64,000 bases of DNA from Streptoalloteichus tenebrarius (GCF_024171885.1 NZ_JAMTCP010000039.1:1-64000), one strand, 5' to 3'; counted from the first letter of the stretch, positions 1 to 9,136 are shown. Made by a program: numbers and translations. The notes: generated from the sequence alone by a model not told the origin.

Positions 1-105
1 TTGTTGGGGTAAGGCTCCCAGGAGATGACTGGGTTGATAGGCCGGAGATGGAAGGTCGGTGACGGCTGGAGTTGACCGGTACTAATAGGCCGAGGACTTG
101 TCCAT
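1..105 (+). rRNA. 23S ribosomal RNA, 3' end (partial)
   Basis: The first ~100 bases match the conserved 3' end of bacterial 23S rRNA: the GACCGGTACTAATAGGCC block followed by GAGGACTTG, the terminal helix that pairs with the 5' end of the molecule. The gene starts before the window. The exact mature 3' end cannot be fixed from this strand alone and is placed a few bases after the terminal helix. A 5S gene follows about 90 bases later, as in a normal rrn operon. Confidence 0.9.
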
Positions 106-192
106 GGAGATGTCTCGCATTCACTGTGTGGTTCTGGGAGAACCAGCGCTGCTGGCCCGTGTGTGGGTTGGTGTGTTGGTGTCTTCGTGGGT

Positions 193-310
193 GTTTCGGT
201 GGTTTTGGCGGAGGGGTCACGCCCGGTCCCATTCCGAACCCGGTAGCTAAGTCCTCCAGCGCCGATGGTACTGCACTCGTGGGGGTGTGGGAGAGTAGGT
301 CGCCGCCGAA
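193..310 (+). rRNA. rrf: 5S ribosomal RNA
   Basis: About 118 nt with the actinobacterial 5S signature: it opens GTTTCGGTGG, contains CATTCCGAACCCGG and AGCGCCGATGGTACTGC, and closes GGGAGAGTAGGTCGCCGCC. The 5' and 3' ends can pair to form helix I. A T-rich run (314-319) directly follows. This is the last gene of the rRNA operon whose 23S end is at the window start. Confidence 0.95.
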
Positions 311-323
311 CAATTTTTTCCCG

Positions 324-379
324 GTAGGGGCCTGTGTCCAGGGGGTACTCTTTGAGTGCTCCTGGGCGCAGGCCCCTAC
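324..379 (+). other. Long hairpin between 5S rRNA and the RGG/TPR gene
   Basis: The arms GTAGGGGCCTG (324-334) and CAGGCCCCTAC (369-379) are exact reverse complements. An inner stem (336-342 with 361-367, one G:T pair) and a small apical ACTC/GAGT stem lie between them. No T-run follows, so it is either an operon-end structure of the rRNA transcript or a structured leader of the next gene, whose GTG start is 24 bases downstream. Confidence 0.55.
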
Positions 380-402
380 GTGCGTGTGAGGAAGGTTTCT
401 TC

Positions 403-2775
403 GTGACGAGTTCGGCTGAGCCCCCCAAGGGGCGCGGCACCGGTTTCGGCAAGGGCGACGACCGGCGTGGTGGCGCCGCGGGACGCGGCGGGTCGTGGGG
501 ACGCTCGGCCGGTGGCCGCGACCGCGGCTTCGACCGGGACCGCGGGGGCCGTCGAGCCGGCGAGGGCCGGGGCGACAACGGTGGCCGCTGGCGTGAGAAC
601 AACGATCGGTTCGGCGACGGCCGAGGCGGTGACCGGGGCGGCTTCCGACAGGATCGGGAGCGGTCCGGCGACGATCGCCGGAGCTTCGGCCGCGCCGGTG
701 ACCGGCGTGAGGGCCGGGGTGGTGAGCGGCGCGAGTTCGGTGACCGGCCGCGTCGCGACTTCGGCGACCGGCCTCGCCGGGACTTCGGTGGCGAGCGCGG
801 TGAGCGCGGTGAGCGCCGCGACTTCGGTGGTGACCGGCCCCGCAGGGACTTCGGTGACCGGCCCCGTCGGGACTTCGGTGGTGACCGTGGCGAGCGTCGT
901 GAGTATGGCGACCGTCCGCGTCGTGATTTCGGGGATCGCCCCCGTCGCGACTTCGGCGACCGGGACCGTGGCGAGCGCGGTGAGCGGCGCGAGTTCGGCG
1001 ACCGTCCCCGCCGCGAGTACGGTGACCGCCCCCAGCGTGACTTCGGGGAGCGGAAGAGCTTCGACCGTGGCGACCGCCCCCGGGGCGGCTTCCGTGAGGA
1101 CCGGCCTCGCCGGGACTTCGGCGGTGACCGGGACCGTGGCGAGCGCGGCGAGCGTCGAGACTTTGGTGGCCGTCCCCAGCGTGAGTACGGTGACCGGCCC
1201 CGTCGGGACTTCGGTGGTGACCGTGGCGAGCGTCGTGAGTATGGCGACCGTCCGCGTCGTGATTTCGGGGATCGCCCCCGTCGCGACTTCGGTGACCGGC
1301 CTCGCCGGGACTTCGGCGGCGACCGCGGTGAGCGCGGTGAGCGCCGTGAGTTCGGCGGTGAGCGTCGCGAGCGCCGGGACTTCGGCGACCGTCCCCGCCG
1401 TGACTTCGGTGGCGAGCGCGGTGAGCGGCGCGAGTTCGGCGGCCGTCCCCAGCGTGAGTACGGTGATCGGCCCCGCAGGGACTTCGGTGGCGAGCGTCCG
1501 CGACGGGACTTCGGTGGTGACCGCGAGGGCGGCGAGCGCCGGGAGCACGGTGACCGTCCGCGTCGCGACTTCGGCGACCGGCCCCGTCGTGACTACGGCG
1601 ACCGGCCGCGCGGCGAGCGGGGCGGCGTCCGTGAGGACCGCGAGCGTCCGCGTCGGCCGAGGGAGGACGGCGTCGAGCCGACCGAGTCGACCGTCGTCAA
1701 GGCGCCCGCGCCCGAGCTCCCCGAGGACGTCGACCCGGGCCTGCTCGACCCGGAGGTGCGGCGCGACCTGAAGGGCATGCCGCGCGTGCTCGCCGAGGAG
1801 ATCGCCCAGCACCTGGTGGCCGCGGGCCAGCTCGTCGACAGCGATCCGGAGCGCGCGCTGGCGCACGCCCGGTACGCCAGGACGAAGGCCGCGCGCGTCG
1901 GCGCCGTGCGGGAGGCCGCCGGCCTGACCGCCTACCACGCCGGTGAGTGGGCCGAGGCCCTGTCCGAGCTGCGCGCCGCCCGCCGGATGACCGGTGGCCC
2001 CGGGCACGTGGCGGTCATGGCTGACTGCGAGCGGGCGCTGGGCCGCCCGGAGCGGGCCCTGGAACTGCTGCGCGGTCCGGAGGCCGCGGAGCTGCCGCAC
2101 GCGGAGCTGGTGGAGCTGCGCATCGTGGCGGCGGGCGCCCGCAGGGACATGGGCCAGCTCGACGCCGCCGTGGTGGCGTTGCAGGGCCCGGACCTGGACC
2201 CGAGCAAGCCCGCCCCGTGGAACGCCCGACTCTTCTACGCCTACGCGGACAACCTGGCCGCCGTGGGACGGACCGAGGAGGCGATCCGCTGGTTCCTGCA
2301 CGCCGCCGAGGCCGACCAGGACGAGGAGACCGACGCCGCCGAGCGGGCCTACGAGCTGAGTGAGCCCGAGCGGGCCGAGGCCGGCCACGACGAGGAGACC
2401 GACGCCGCCGAGGTCCCCGAGACCGAGCGGTCGGAGGCCGAGGCCGGTTCCGGGAGCGAGGCCGAGACCGACGCGGCGGAGACCGGGGCCGAGGCCGTCG
2501 GGCCGACCACCGAGGTGGGCGAGGCGACCGGCGACGCCACGGTGGCGTCGGAGGCGGAGTCGGCCGCGGACGCCCGTGAGGCCGCCGAGAAGGCCGCCGA
2601 GAAGGCTGACGAGAAGGCCGCGGAGAAGGCTGAGGACGAGGCCGAGAAGGCCGCCGAGCCGAAGGGCGCCGAGCCGAAGGCCGCCGAGGCCCCGGCGTCG
2701 GTCGAGGACGCCTCGACCCCGGCGACCGGCTCGCCCGCCGGGCGGGAGCGCGCCGAGGAGCCCGGCCAGCGGTGA
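403..2775 (+). CDS. RGG-like repeat and TPR domain protein
   Basis: A protein of about 790 aa with three parts. Residues ~1-430 are an extremely Arg/Asp/Gly-rich disordered region built from GDRPRRDFG-type repeats and GERGER blocks. Residues ~440-650 are a helical tetratricopeptide-like domain. The tail is acidic, rich in Glu/Ala, with runs of AAEKA. Start GTG 403 is chosen because GAGGAAGG lies 7 bases upstream; an in-frame GTG at 334 would run through the hairpin and lacks a ribosome site. RGG-like regions commonly bind RNA, so a role in RNA or ribosome metabolism next to the rRNA operon is plausible, but that is inference. It overlaps the next gene by 4 bases (GTGA). Such proteins are often named only TPR protein. 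Confidence 0.85.
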   Translation: MTSSAEPPKGRGTGFGKGDDRRGGAAGRGGSWGRSAGGRDRGFDRDRGGRRAGEGRGDNGGRWRENNDRFGDGRGGDRGGFRQDRERSGDDRRSFGRAGDRREGRGGERREFGDRPRRDFGDRPRRDFGGERGERGERRDFGGDRPRRDFGDRPRRDFGGDRGERREYGDRPRRDFGDRPRRDFGDRDRGERGERREFGDRPRREYGDRPQRDFGERKSFDRGDRPRGGFREDRPRRDFGGDRDRGERGERRDFGGRPQREYGDRPRRDFGGDRGERREYGDRPRRDFGDRPRRDFGDRPRRDFGGDRGERGERREFGGERRERRDFGDRPRRDFGGERGERREFGGRPQREYGDRPRRDFGGERPRRDFGGDREGGERREHGDRPRRDFGDRPRRDYGDRPRGERGGVREDRERPRRPREDGVEPTESTVVKAPAPELPEDVDPGLLDPEVRRDLKGMPRVLAEEIAQHLVAAGQLVDSDPERALAHARYARTKAARVGAVREAAGLTAYHAGEWAEALSELRAARRMTGGPGHVAVMADCERALGRPERALELLRGPEAAELPHAELVELRIVAAGARRDMGQLDAAVVALQGPDLDPSKPAPWNARLFYAYADNLAAVGRTEEAIRWFLHAAEADQDEETDAAERAYELSEPERAEAGHDEETDAAEVPETERSEAEAGSGSEAETDAAETGAEAVGPTTEVGEATGDATVASEAESAADAREAAEKAAEKADEKAAEKAEDEAEKAAEPKGAEPKAAEAPASVEDASTPATGSPAGRERAEEPGQR
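730..1640 (+). repeat. Degenerate tandem coding repeats (GDRPRRDFG type)
   Basis: About 900 bases encode dozens of near-identical units of 7-14 codons (RRDFGDRP, RRDFGGDR, GERGERRE). Two longer blocks around 867-960 and 1193-1290 are nearly identical at nucleotide level, pointing to unequal crossing-over within the gene. Copy number is likely to vary between strains. Confidence 0.85.
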
Positions 2776-3800
2776 GTGGTCGGCTGCTCGACGGTCACGA
2801 CGCCCTGTTGCTGGACCTGGACGGCACGGTGTTCCGCGGCGGGGAGCTGGTGCCCGGCGCGGACAGGACGGTGGACGCCGCCCGCGAGGCCGGCGTCCCC
2901 GTCCGCTACACCACGAACAACGCGTCCCGGTCCCCGGAGCAGGTGGCCGCGCACCTCGTCGACCTGGGCCTGCGCGCCCGGGCCGACGAGGTGCGCACCA
3001 GCGCGCAGGCGGGCGCCTCGGTGCTCGCCGGGCGGTTGCCCGCCGGGGCCGCCGTGCTCGTCGTGGGCACCGACGCCCTCGTCGACGAGGTGAGGGCGGC
3101 GGGCCTGCGCCCGGTCCGGCGGCACGCGGACGGCCGGTCGGGCGTCCAGGACGGTCAGACGCCCGAGGCGGTGGTCCAGGGGCATTCGCCGGACACCGGC
3201 TGGCGGGACCTGGCCGAGGCGTGCCTCGCCCTCCGTTCGGGGGTGCTGTGGGTCGCCTGCAACGCGGACCTGACGCTGCCCACCGAACGGGGGCAGTTGC
3301 CGGGCAACGGCGCGATGGTGGCGGCCCTGCGGGCCGCCACCGGCCGTGAGCCCGTCGTCGCGGGCAAGCCAGAACGGCCGCTGCTCGACCAGGCCGCCCG
3401 TTCGGTGGACGCCACCCGGCCGCTGGTCGTCGGCGACCGGCTCGACACCGACATCGCCGGCGCGGTGAACGCCGGCATGGACTCCCTGCTCGTGATGAGC
3501 GGTGTGACCACCGCCGCCGACGCGCTCGCCGCCCCCGAGGGGCACCGCCCCCGGTACCTGGGGGCCGACCTCAGCGCCGTGCTGCGGCCGGCGGACGACC
3601 TCCGGGTCGCCCCTGGCGGCGGCTGGCGCGCCGAGGTGCGCGACGGCGTGCTCCACCTGGCCGGCTCCGGTGATCCGCTCGCCGCCCTGCGCACCCTGTG
3701 CGCGGTGTGGTGGGAGGCCGGCGGCGGGCCCGTCGCCGTCGCCGCCGAGGGGGACTCCGCCCGCTCGGCGCTGGCCGATCTCGACCTCGCGTCGGCCTGA
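2772..3800 (+). CDS. HAD-IIA family hydrolase (NagD-like phosphatase)
   Basis: A 342-aa protein with haloacid-dehalogenase motifs: DLDGTVFRGG near residue 15 (nucleophile Asp and Asp+2), TTNNAS (motif II Thr) near residue 47, GKPE (motif III Lys) in the second half, and VVGDRLDTDI (motif IV). The spacing with a large C2 cap between motifs II and III fits subfamily IIA, which hydrolyses small phosphates such as sugar or nucleotide phosphates. A ~60-aa extension after the catalytic core has no motif I recognise. GTG 2772 overlaps the upstream stop by 4 bases, so the two genes are probably co-translated. The substrate is unknown. Confidence 0.9.
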   Translation: MSGRLLDGHDALLLDLDGTVFRGGELVPGADRTVDAAREAGVPVRYTTNNASRSPEQVAAHLVDLGLRARADEVRTSAQAGASVLAGRLPAGAAVLVVGTDALVDEVRAAGLRPVRRHADGRSGVQDGQTPEAVVQGHSPDTGWRDLAEACLALRSGVLWVACNADLTLPTERGQLPGNGAMVAALRAATGREPVVAGKPERPLLDQAARSVDATRPLVVGDRLDTDIAGAVNAGMDSLLVMSGVTTAADALAAPEGHRPRYLGADLSAVLRPADDLRVAPGGGWRAEVRDGVLHLAGSGDPLAALRTLCAVWWEAGGGPVAVAAEGDSARSALADLDLASA

Positions 3801-3954
3801 TCGGCTAGCGTGGGAGCCGACGATCCGACCCACGGGTGGGGTCCCCGGCGCGGCCGTGGAGCGGCCGGCGGGGGCGTGCCACCGGGTGCGGGCGTCCCGC
3901 GCCGTTCCCGGCGTGGATGTCCCGCTGGAAGTCAGCTCGAACGGGAGCGGTCGC

Positions 3955-4146
3955 ATGACGCCTGAACCCACGCCGACGCCCGCCGTGTTGGGCGCCGCGC
4001 CCGGCGCGGAGCAGCGCGCCGCCATCGAGGAGGCGCTGTCCGCGCTCGGGGCGCTGGACGCCCTTCCGGTCGCCGAGCACGTCGCCCGGTTCGACGCCGT
4101 CCACGCCGCCCTCACCGACGCGTTGTCGGCCATCGACAGGATCTAG
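3955..4146 (+). CDS. Small conserved hypothetical protein
   Basis: A 63-aa ORF starting at ATG 3955 with GGGAG 10 bases upstream and ending one base before the tlyA start. The N-terminus is Pro/Thr-rich, followed by two short amphipathic helices (around EQRAAIEEALSAL and AEHVARFDAVHAAL). It is too short and generic to assign a function. Its tight junction with tlyA and position in a conserved actinobacterial gene run support it being real. The 150 bases before it are non-coding. Confidence 0.65.
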   Translation: MTPEPTPTPAVLGAAPGAEQRAAIEEALSALGALDALPVAEHVARFDAVHAALTDALSAIDRI

Positions 4147-4147
4147 C

Positions 4148-4966
4148 GTGGCGCGACGAGCACGACTGGACGCCGAACTGGTGCGTCGGGGACTGGCCCG
4201 GTCCCGGGAGCACGCCGTCCAGCTCATCAACGAGGGCAGGGTGACCGTGCGGGGGACCGTGGCGCGCAAGCCCGCCACCGCCGTCGAGGCGGACTCCGCC
4301 GTCGTGGTGCTCGCCGCCGAGGAGGACCCGAACTGGGCGTCCCGGGGCGCGCACAAGTTGTTGGGCGCGCTGGAGGCGTTCGAGCCGCGCGGGCTGACCG
4401 TGGCGGGGCGCCGGTGTCTGGACGCCGGCGCGTCCACCGGTGGTTTCACCGACGTGCTGTTGCGCAGGGGCGCGCGCGAGGTCGTCGCCGTCGACGTCGG
4501 GTACGGGCAGCTCGCGTGGAAGCTGCGGACCGACGAGCGGGTGCGGGTGGTGGACCGCACCAACGTGCGCACCCTGACGCCGGAGGCAATCGACGGTCCG
4601 GTGGACCTGGTGGTCGCCGACCTGTCCTTCATCCCGTTGCACCTGGTGCTCCCGGCCCTGTTGGCGTGCTCGGTCGAGGACGCCGACCTGGTGCCGATGG
4701 TCAAGCCCCAGTTCGAGGTGGGCAAGGAGCGGCTCCCCGCCGGCGGGGTGGTCAGGGACCCCGAGCTGCGGGTCGACGCCGTCCTCGGGGTGGTGGCCTC
4801 CGCCGCCGAGCTGGGCCTGGTCCCGCACGGGGTGACCGCGAGTCCGTTGCCCGGCCCGTCCGGCAACGTCGAGTACTTCCTGTGGCTGCGCAGGGCGGCC
4901 CAGGGCGAGCCCGGGACCGATCCGGAGGAGCTGGTCAGGGCCGCGGTGCGGGAGGGGCCGCAGTAA
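4148..4966 (+). CDS. tlyA: TlyA family rRNA (cytidine-2'-O)-methyltransferase
   Basis: A 272-aa protein with an N-terminal S4 RNA-binding domain (residues ~5-65: RLDAELVRRGLARSREHA) and a C-terminal FtsJ/RrmJ-like SAM methyltransferase domain with motif I LDAGASTGGFTDVLL near residue 97, then VVADLSFIPL and MVKPQFEVG. In mycobacteria TlyA 2'-O-methylates 16S and 23S rRNA cytidines and its loss gives capreomycin resistance. GTG 4148 begins right after the stop of the small upstream ORF, and the stop TAA overlaps the nadK ATG by one base, so it is translationally linked to NAD kinase. Confidence 0.95.
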   Translation: MARRARLDAELVRRGLARSREHAVQLINEGRVTVRGTVARKPATAVEADSAVVVLAAEEDPNWASRGAHKLLGALEAFEPRGLTVAGRRCLDAGASTGGFTDVLLRRGAREVVAVDVGYGQLAWKLRTDERVRVVDRTNVRTLTPEAIDGPVDLVVADLSFIPLHLVLPALLACSVEDADLVPMVKPQFEVGKERLPAGGVVRDPELRVDAVLGVVASAAELGLVPHGVTASPLPGPSGNVEYFLWLRRAAQGEPGTDPEELVRAAVREGPQ

Positions 4967-5862
4967 TGACGCGAGAAGCGTTGCTCGTCGTGCACACCGG
5001 GCGGGCGGACAACCTCCGCACGGCCGAGCAGGTGGCGCGCCGGCTCACGAGGGCCGGGATCGCGCTGCGGGTCCTGGCCGAGGAGGCTCCCGACCTCGAC
5101 CCGTCCTGTTACGGGCGGGTCGTGGCGCACGACGACCGGGCGGCCGAGCACGCCGAGCTGGTGCTCGCCCTGGGCGGCGACGGCACGTTGCTGCGGGCGG
5201 CCGAGCTGGCGCGGCCCGCCGGGGTGCCGGTGCTGGGGGTGAACCTGGGGCGGATCGGGTTCCTGGCCGAGGCGGACCCCGAGGCGCTGGACGACGCCGT
5301 GGCGATCGTCGCCGGCTGCGAGTACCACGTCGAGGAGCGGATGACGATCGACGTGACCGCGATGCTGGACGGCACCGTGGTCGCGAGGACGTGGGCGCTC
5401 AACGAGGCGAGCGTGGAGCGCAGCAGCCGGGAGCGGATCCTGGACGTCGTCCTGGAGATCGACGGGCGGCCGGTGTCGGCGTTCGGGTGCGACGGCGTGT
5501 TGGTGGCGACGCCGACGGGGTCGACGGCCTACGCGTTCTCCGCCGGCGGGCCGGTGATCTGGCCGTTGGTGCAGGCGTTGTTGGTGGTGCCGAGCAACGC
5601 GCACGCCCTGTTCGCGCGGCCGTTGGTGGTCGCGCCGGACTCGGTGGTGGCGTTGGAGGTCGACCAGCACGGGCACCCGGCGGTGCTGGCGTGCGACAGC
5701 CGCCGCACGGTCGAGCTGCCGCCGGGCAGCCGGGTGGAGATCGTCGGCGGTGAGAAGCCGCTGAAGCTGGTGCGGTTGCAGGACGCGCCGTTCGCGGACC
5801 GGCTGGTGCAGAAGTTCGCGTTGCCCGTGCAGGGGTGGCGGGGGCCGCCGAACCACCACTGA
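4966..5862 (+). CDS. nadK: NAD kinase
   Basis: A 298-aa ATP-NAD kinase that phosphorylates NAD to NADP in the cytoplasm. The diagnostic LGGDGTLLRAAE (GGDGT substrate/ATP site) is at about residue 67, followed by GVNLGRIGFLAE and the C-terminal TPTGSTAYAFSAGG motif. The ORF is open far upstream, but ATG 4966 in the TAATG overlap with tlyA gives the normal family length. The nadK-recN order downstream of tlyA is standard in Actinobacteria. Confidence 0.96.
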   Translation: MTREALLVVHTGRADNLRTAEQVARRLTRAGIALRVLAEEAPDLDPSCYGRVVAHDDRAAEHAELVLALGGDGTLLRAAELARPAGVPVLGVNLGRIGFLAEADPEALDDAVAIVAGCEYHVEERMTIDVTAMLDGTVVARTWALNEASVERSSRERILDVVLEIDGRPVSAFGCDGVLVATPTGSTAYAFSAGGPVIWPLVQALLVVPSNAHALFARPLVVAPDSVVALEVDQHGHPAVLACDSRRTVELPPGSRVEIVGGEKPLKLVRLQDAPFADRLVQKFALPVQGWRGPPNHH

Positions 5863-6029
5863 GCGCGGGTCGTCCGTCCCCCGTTCTGGCGGGGCGTGTG
5901 CCGTGGCTCACGGCGGTGGGCGTGGTCCGTGGGCCATACTGCGCCTTCGTCACGTGGGCGTCGACCAGGTGTTCGAGAGTGTGGAGGTCGCGCCCCACCG
6001 TCCCCGACGACCAACTAGGGTGCTGACAC

Positions 6030-7865
6030 GTGCTTGCCGAGATGCGCATCAAGGGCCTCGGCGTCATCGACGAGGCCACGTTGCACCTCCACCCCGGCCT
6101 GACCGTGGTGACCGGTGAGACCGGAGCCGGCAAGACGATGGTGGTCACCGGGCTGCACCTGCTGGGTGGCGGCCGGGCCGAGGCGTCCCGGATCAGGGCC
6201 GGCGCGGGCCGGGCCGTGGTCGAGGGCCGGTTCCGGCTGGCCAGGGGTGGCGCCGCGTTGCGGCTGGCCGAGGACGCGGGCGCCGAGCTGGACGAGGACG
6301 GCAGCCTGATCGCGGTGCGCACCGTCGGCGTCGACGGGCGGTCGCGGGCGCACCTGGGCGGCCGCTCGGTGCCGGTCGGGGTGCTCGGCGAGCTGTCCGA
6401 GGTGTTGCTGGCCGTGCACGGCCAGAACGACCAGCTCCGGCTGTTGCGGCCGGCCGAGCAACGGGCGGTGCTGGACCGGTTCGCCGGCGAGGCGGTGGCG
6501 ACCCCGCTGGCGGAGTACCGCCAGGTGCGGGCGCGGTGGCTCGCGGTCGTCGCGGAGCTGACCGAGCGCACGGAGCGGTCCAGGGAGCTGGCCCGCGAGG
6601 CGGACCTGCTCAAGCACGGGCTGGCCGAGATCGCCGCCGTGGACCCCCAGCCGGGGGAGGACGCGGAGCTGGTCGCGGAGGCCCGTCGGCTGGCCGACGC
6701 CGACCAGTTGCGGGAGCTGGCCACGGGGGCGCAGGTCGCGGTCTCCGGCGCGGCCGACGGCGACCCGGACGCGCCGGGGGCGCTGGGCATGGTCGCGGCC
6801 GCCCGTCGGCTGCTGGGCGCCTCGGACGATCCGGCGTTGGGCGAGCTGGAGCCCCGGTTGGCCGAGGCGGCGACGTTGTTGTCCGACGTGGGCGCCGAGC
6901 TGGGGGGCTACCTGGACCGGCTGGAGGCTGACCCGGCGCGGCTGGAGCGGGTGCTGGCCCGGCAGGCGGAACTCAAGCAGCTCACCAGGAAGTACGCCGC
7001 CGACGTCGACGGGGTGCTGGCCTGGGCGCGGCAGGCCGAGGAGCGGCTGGCCGGGCTCGACACCTCCGAGGAGGCGCTCGCGGCGCTCGCGGCGCGGCGG
7101 GACGAGCTGGCCGGCGAGCTGGCCGGGTTCGCGGAGAAGGTCACGGCGGCGCGCACGGCGGCGGCCGGCGAGCTGGCCGAGGCGGTGACCGCCGAGCTGG
7201 CGGGGCTGGCCATGCCGCACGCCAGGATCGAGGTCGTGGTGCGGCCGCACGAGGCCCGGCCCGAGGAGGCGGGGGCCGTGCGGGTGGCGGGGCGGTGGGC
7301 GCACGCCGGCCAGGACGGCGTGGACGAGGTGGAGCTGCGGCTGGTGCCGCACCCCGGCGCGCCCGCGCTGCCGGTGCACAAGGGCGCCTCGGGCGGTGAG
7401 CTGTCCCGGGTGATGCTCGCGTTGGAGGTCGTGCTCGCCGACTCCGACCCGGTGCCGACGCTGGTGTTCGACGAGGTCGACGCCGGGGTCGGTGGCCGGG
7501 CCGCGGTCGAGGTGGGGCGGCGGCTGGCCCGGCTGGCCCGCACCCACCAGGTCGTCGTGGTCACGCACCTGCCGCAGGTCGCGGCCTACGCGGACCGGCA
7601 CCTGGTCGTGGACAAGGTGGTCGGCGGGGCGGGGGTCACCCGCAGCGGGGTCCGGGTGCTGGACGACGGGCAGCGGGTGATCGAGCTGGCCAGGATGCTG
7701 GCCGGCCTCGACTCGACCGAGACCGGTCGGGCGCACGCCGAGGAGCTGCTGGCGACGGCCGCCAGGGACAAGGCCGGCGCGGCGACGCCCTCGTCCGTGG
7801 CCGCCGGGAGCGGTTCCGCCGCGCGGCGGCCGGGTGGCCGCCCCCGGAGCGGACGGCGCGACTGA
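6030..7865 (+). CDS. recN: DNA repair protein RecN
   Basis: A 611-aa SMC-like ATPase that acts in recombinational double-strand-break repair. Walker A GETGAGKT is at residues ~32-39, a coiled-coil centre spans ~160-390, and the ABC signature KGASGGELSRVMLALE and Walker B PTLVFDEVDAGVGG are in the C-terminal head. GTG 6030 is chosen because its N-terminus aligns with the usual RecN start. The C-terminus carries a short Ser/Arg-rich tail. The 165 bases before it may hold its own promoter. In many bacteria recN is SOS-controlled; I do not see a clear LexA box. Confidence 0.96.
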   Translation: MLAEMRIKGLGVIDEATLHLHPGLTVVTGETGAGKTMVVTGLHLLGGGRAEASRIRAGAGRAVVEGRFRLARGGAALRLAEDAGAELDEDGSLIAVRTVGVDGRSRAHLGGRSVPVGVLGELSEVLLAVHGQNDQLRLLRPAEQRAVLDRFAGEAVATPLAEYRQVRARWLAVVAELTERTERSRELAREADLLKHGLAEIAAVDPQPGEDAELVAEARRLADADQLRELATGAQVAVSGAADGDPDAPGALGMVAAARRLLGASDDPALGELEPRLAEAATLLSDVGAELGGYLDRLEADPARLERVLARQAELKQLTRKYAADVDGVLAWARQAEERLAGLDTSEEALAALAARRDELAGELAGFAEKVTAARTAAAGELAEAVTAELAGLAMPHARIEVVVRPHEARPEEAGAVRVAGRWAHAGQDGVDEVELRLVPHPGAPALPVHKGASGGELSRVMLALEVVLADSDPVPTLVFDEVDAGVGGRAAVEVGRRLARLARTHQVVVVTHLPQVAAYADRHLVVDKVVGGAGVTRSGVRVLDDGQRVIELARMLAGLDSTETGRAHAEELLATAARDKAGAATPSSVAAGSGSAARRPGGRPRSGRRD

Positions 7866-7948
7866 TCCGATCGGTGGCTTGACCGAGGCGTGGCGTCGCC
7901 CGGCGTGGCATCCCGCTCACGGGACGTTCGTTTGTCACCATCAGTCCC

Positions 7949-9136
7949 ATGAGACTCACGGGCATCATCACCCGGAGTGACAAGGACCTCCAGCCGGGTG
8001 TGTCTGGTGTCGCTCGGGTGGATCGCCGCGTCGACCGGTTGTTGCCGCGCCTGGGGCGGGGGGACATCGCGGTGCTGGACCGGATCGACCTGGACCTGCG
8101 CACGGCGGACGCGTTGGTCGAGGCCGGGGTGGCCGCCGTGGTCAACGCGTCCCCGTCGATCTCCGGCCGGTTCCCCAACCTCGGTCCCCAGGCGCTGCTC
8201 GCCGCGGGCGTGCCGCTGGTCGACGGGGTGGGCGCGGAGTTGCTGCGCACGCTGAAGGACGGCACCCGGGTCCGCGTGCACGAGGGCGTGGTCTACGCCG
8301 GGGACCGGGAGCTGGCCCGAGGGACCCGGCAGACCAGGGAGAGCGTCGCCGACCTGATGGCCGACGCCAAGGCCGGCCTGTCGGCCCAGTTGGAGGCGTT
8401 CTCCGCCAACACCATCGAGTTCCTGCGCCGGGAGCGCTCGCTGGTGTTGGAGGGGGTGGGGGTGCCCGAGCTGGACGTGGCGATGCGGGACCGCGAGGTC
8501 CTGGTCGTCGCCCCCGGCCACGGCTACCGCGAGGAGCTGGCCCGGCTACGCAGGTACGTGCGGGAGAACCGGCCGGTGCTCATCGGCGTGGAGGAGGGCG
8601 CGGAGGCGTTGCGGGCCGCCGGGCTCACCCCGGACGTCGTGATCGGCGACCCGAACCGCTTCGACGCCGAGACCCTGCGGTGCGGCGCGGAGGTCGTGGT
8701 GCCCGCGCAGCTCACCGGGCACGCGCCGGGGCTGGAGCGCATCCAGGACCTGGGCGTGGGCGCGGTGACCTTCCCCGCGTCGGGCGCCCCGCAGGACCTG
8801 GCGTTGCTGCTGGCCGACCAGCACGGGGCGTCGCTGGTGGTCACGGTCGGCTTCCCCGGGACGCTGCCCGAGTTCCTGGAGCAGGGCCGCTCCGGGGCCA
8901 CGCCGTGCGCGTTCCTGACCCGCCTGCGGCTGGGCGGCAAGATCGTCGACGCCAGGGCCGTGGCCGCCCTCCACCGGGCCAGGGTGCCGGTGACGGCGGT
9001 GGTGTTGCTGGTGCTGGCCGTGGTGGCGGTGGTCGCGGTCGCCCTGTTCGTCTCCGGCCTCGGCGGGATGTACGCCGACCTCCTGTCCGGAACCTGGAAC
9101 GACGTCGTCACCTGGACCAGGGAGCTGCTTCCGTGA
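7949..9136 (+). CDS. steA: Putative cytokinetic ring protein SteA
   Basis: A 395-aa protein. The N-terminal ~330 residues form a cytoplasmic domain with a thiamin-pyrophosphokinase-like fold (motifs VLDRIDLDLRTADAL, NASPSISGRFPNLGP, VIGDPNRFD). A single C-terminal transmembrane helix (about residues 345-368) follows. In Corynebacterium SteA and SteB form a complex that localises to the division septum and supports daughter-cell separation. The stop overlaps the SteB GTG by 4 bases, fitting a co-translated complex. Confidence 0.9.
   Translation: MRLTGIITRSDKDLQPGVSGVARVDRRVDRLLPRLGRGDIAVLDRIDLDLRTADALVEAGVAAVVNASPSISGRFPNLGPQALLAAGVPLVDGVGAELLRTLKDGTRVRVHEGVVYAGDRELARGTRQTRESVADLMADAKAGLSAQLEAFSANTIEFLRRERSLVLEGVGVPELDVAMRDREVLVVAPGHGYREELARLRRYVRENRPVLIGVEEGAEALRAAGLTPDVVIGDPNRFDAETLRCGAEVVVPAQLTGHAPGLERIQDLGVGAVTFPASGAPQDLALLLADQHGASLVVTVGFPGTLPEFLEQGRSGATPCAFLTRLRLGGKIVDARAVAALHRARVPVTAVVLLVLAVVAVVAVALFVSGLGGMYADLLSGTWNDVVTWTRELLP

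Noticed and set aside
730-1640. CRISPR-like array
   Set aside because: Repeats are coding, variable in length and lack unique spacers; they belong to the RGG protein.
467-1771. 434-aa plus-strand ORF in another frame
   Set aside because: Frame-shadow of the GDRPRRDFG repeats (Val/Ser/Thr/Ala only); no domain and fully inside the real gene.
376-2388. Long minus-strand ORF opposite the RGG/TPR gene
   Set aside because: An artefact of the repetitive GC-rich coding strand; its product is a Val/Thr/Ala-rich repeat without family similarity, and the plus strand has the ribosome site and TPR domain.
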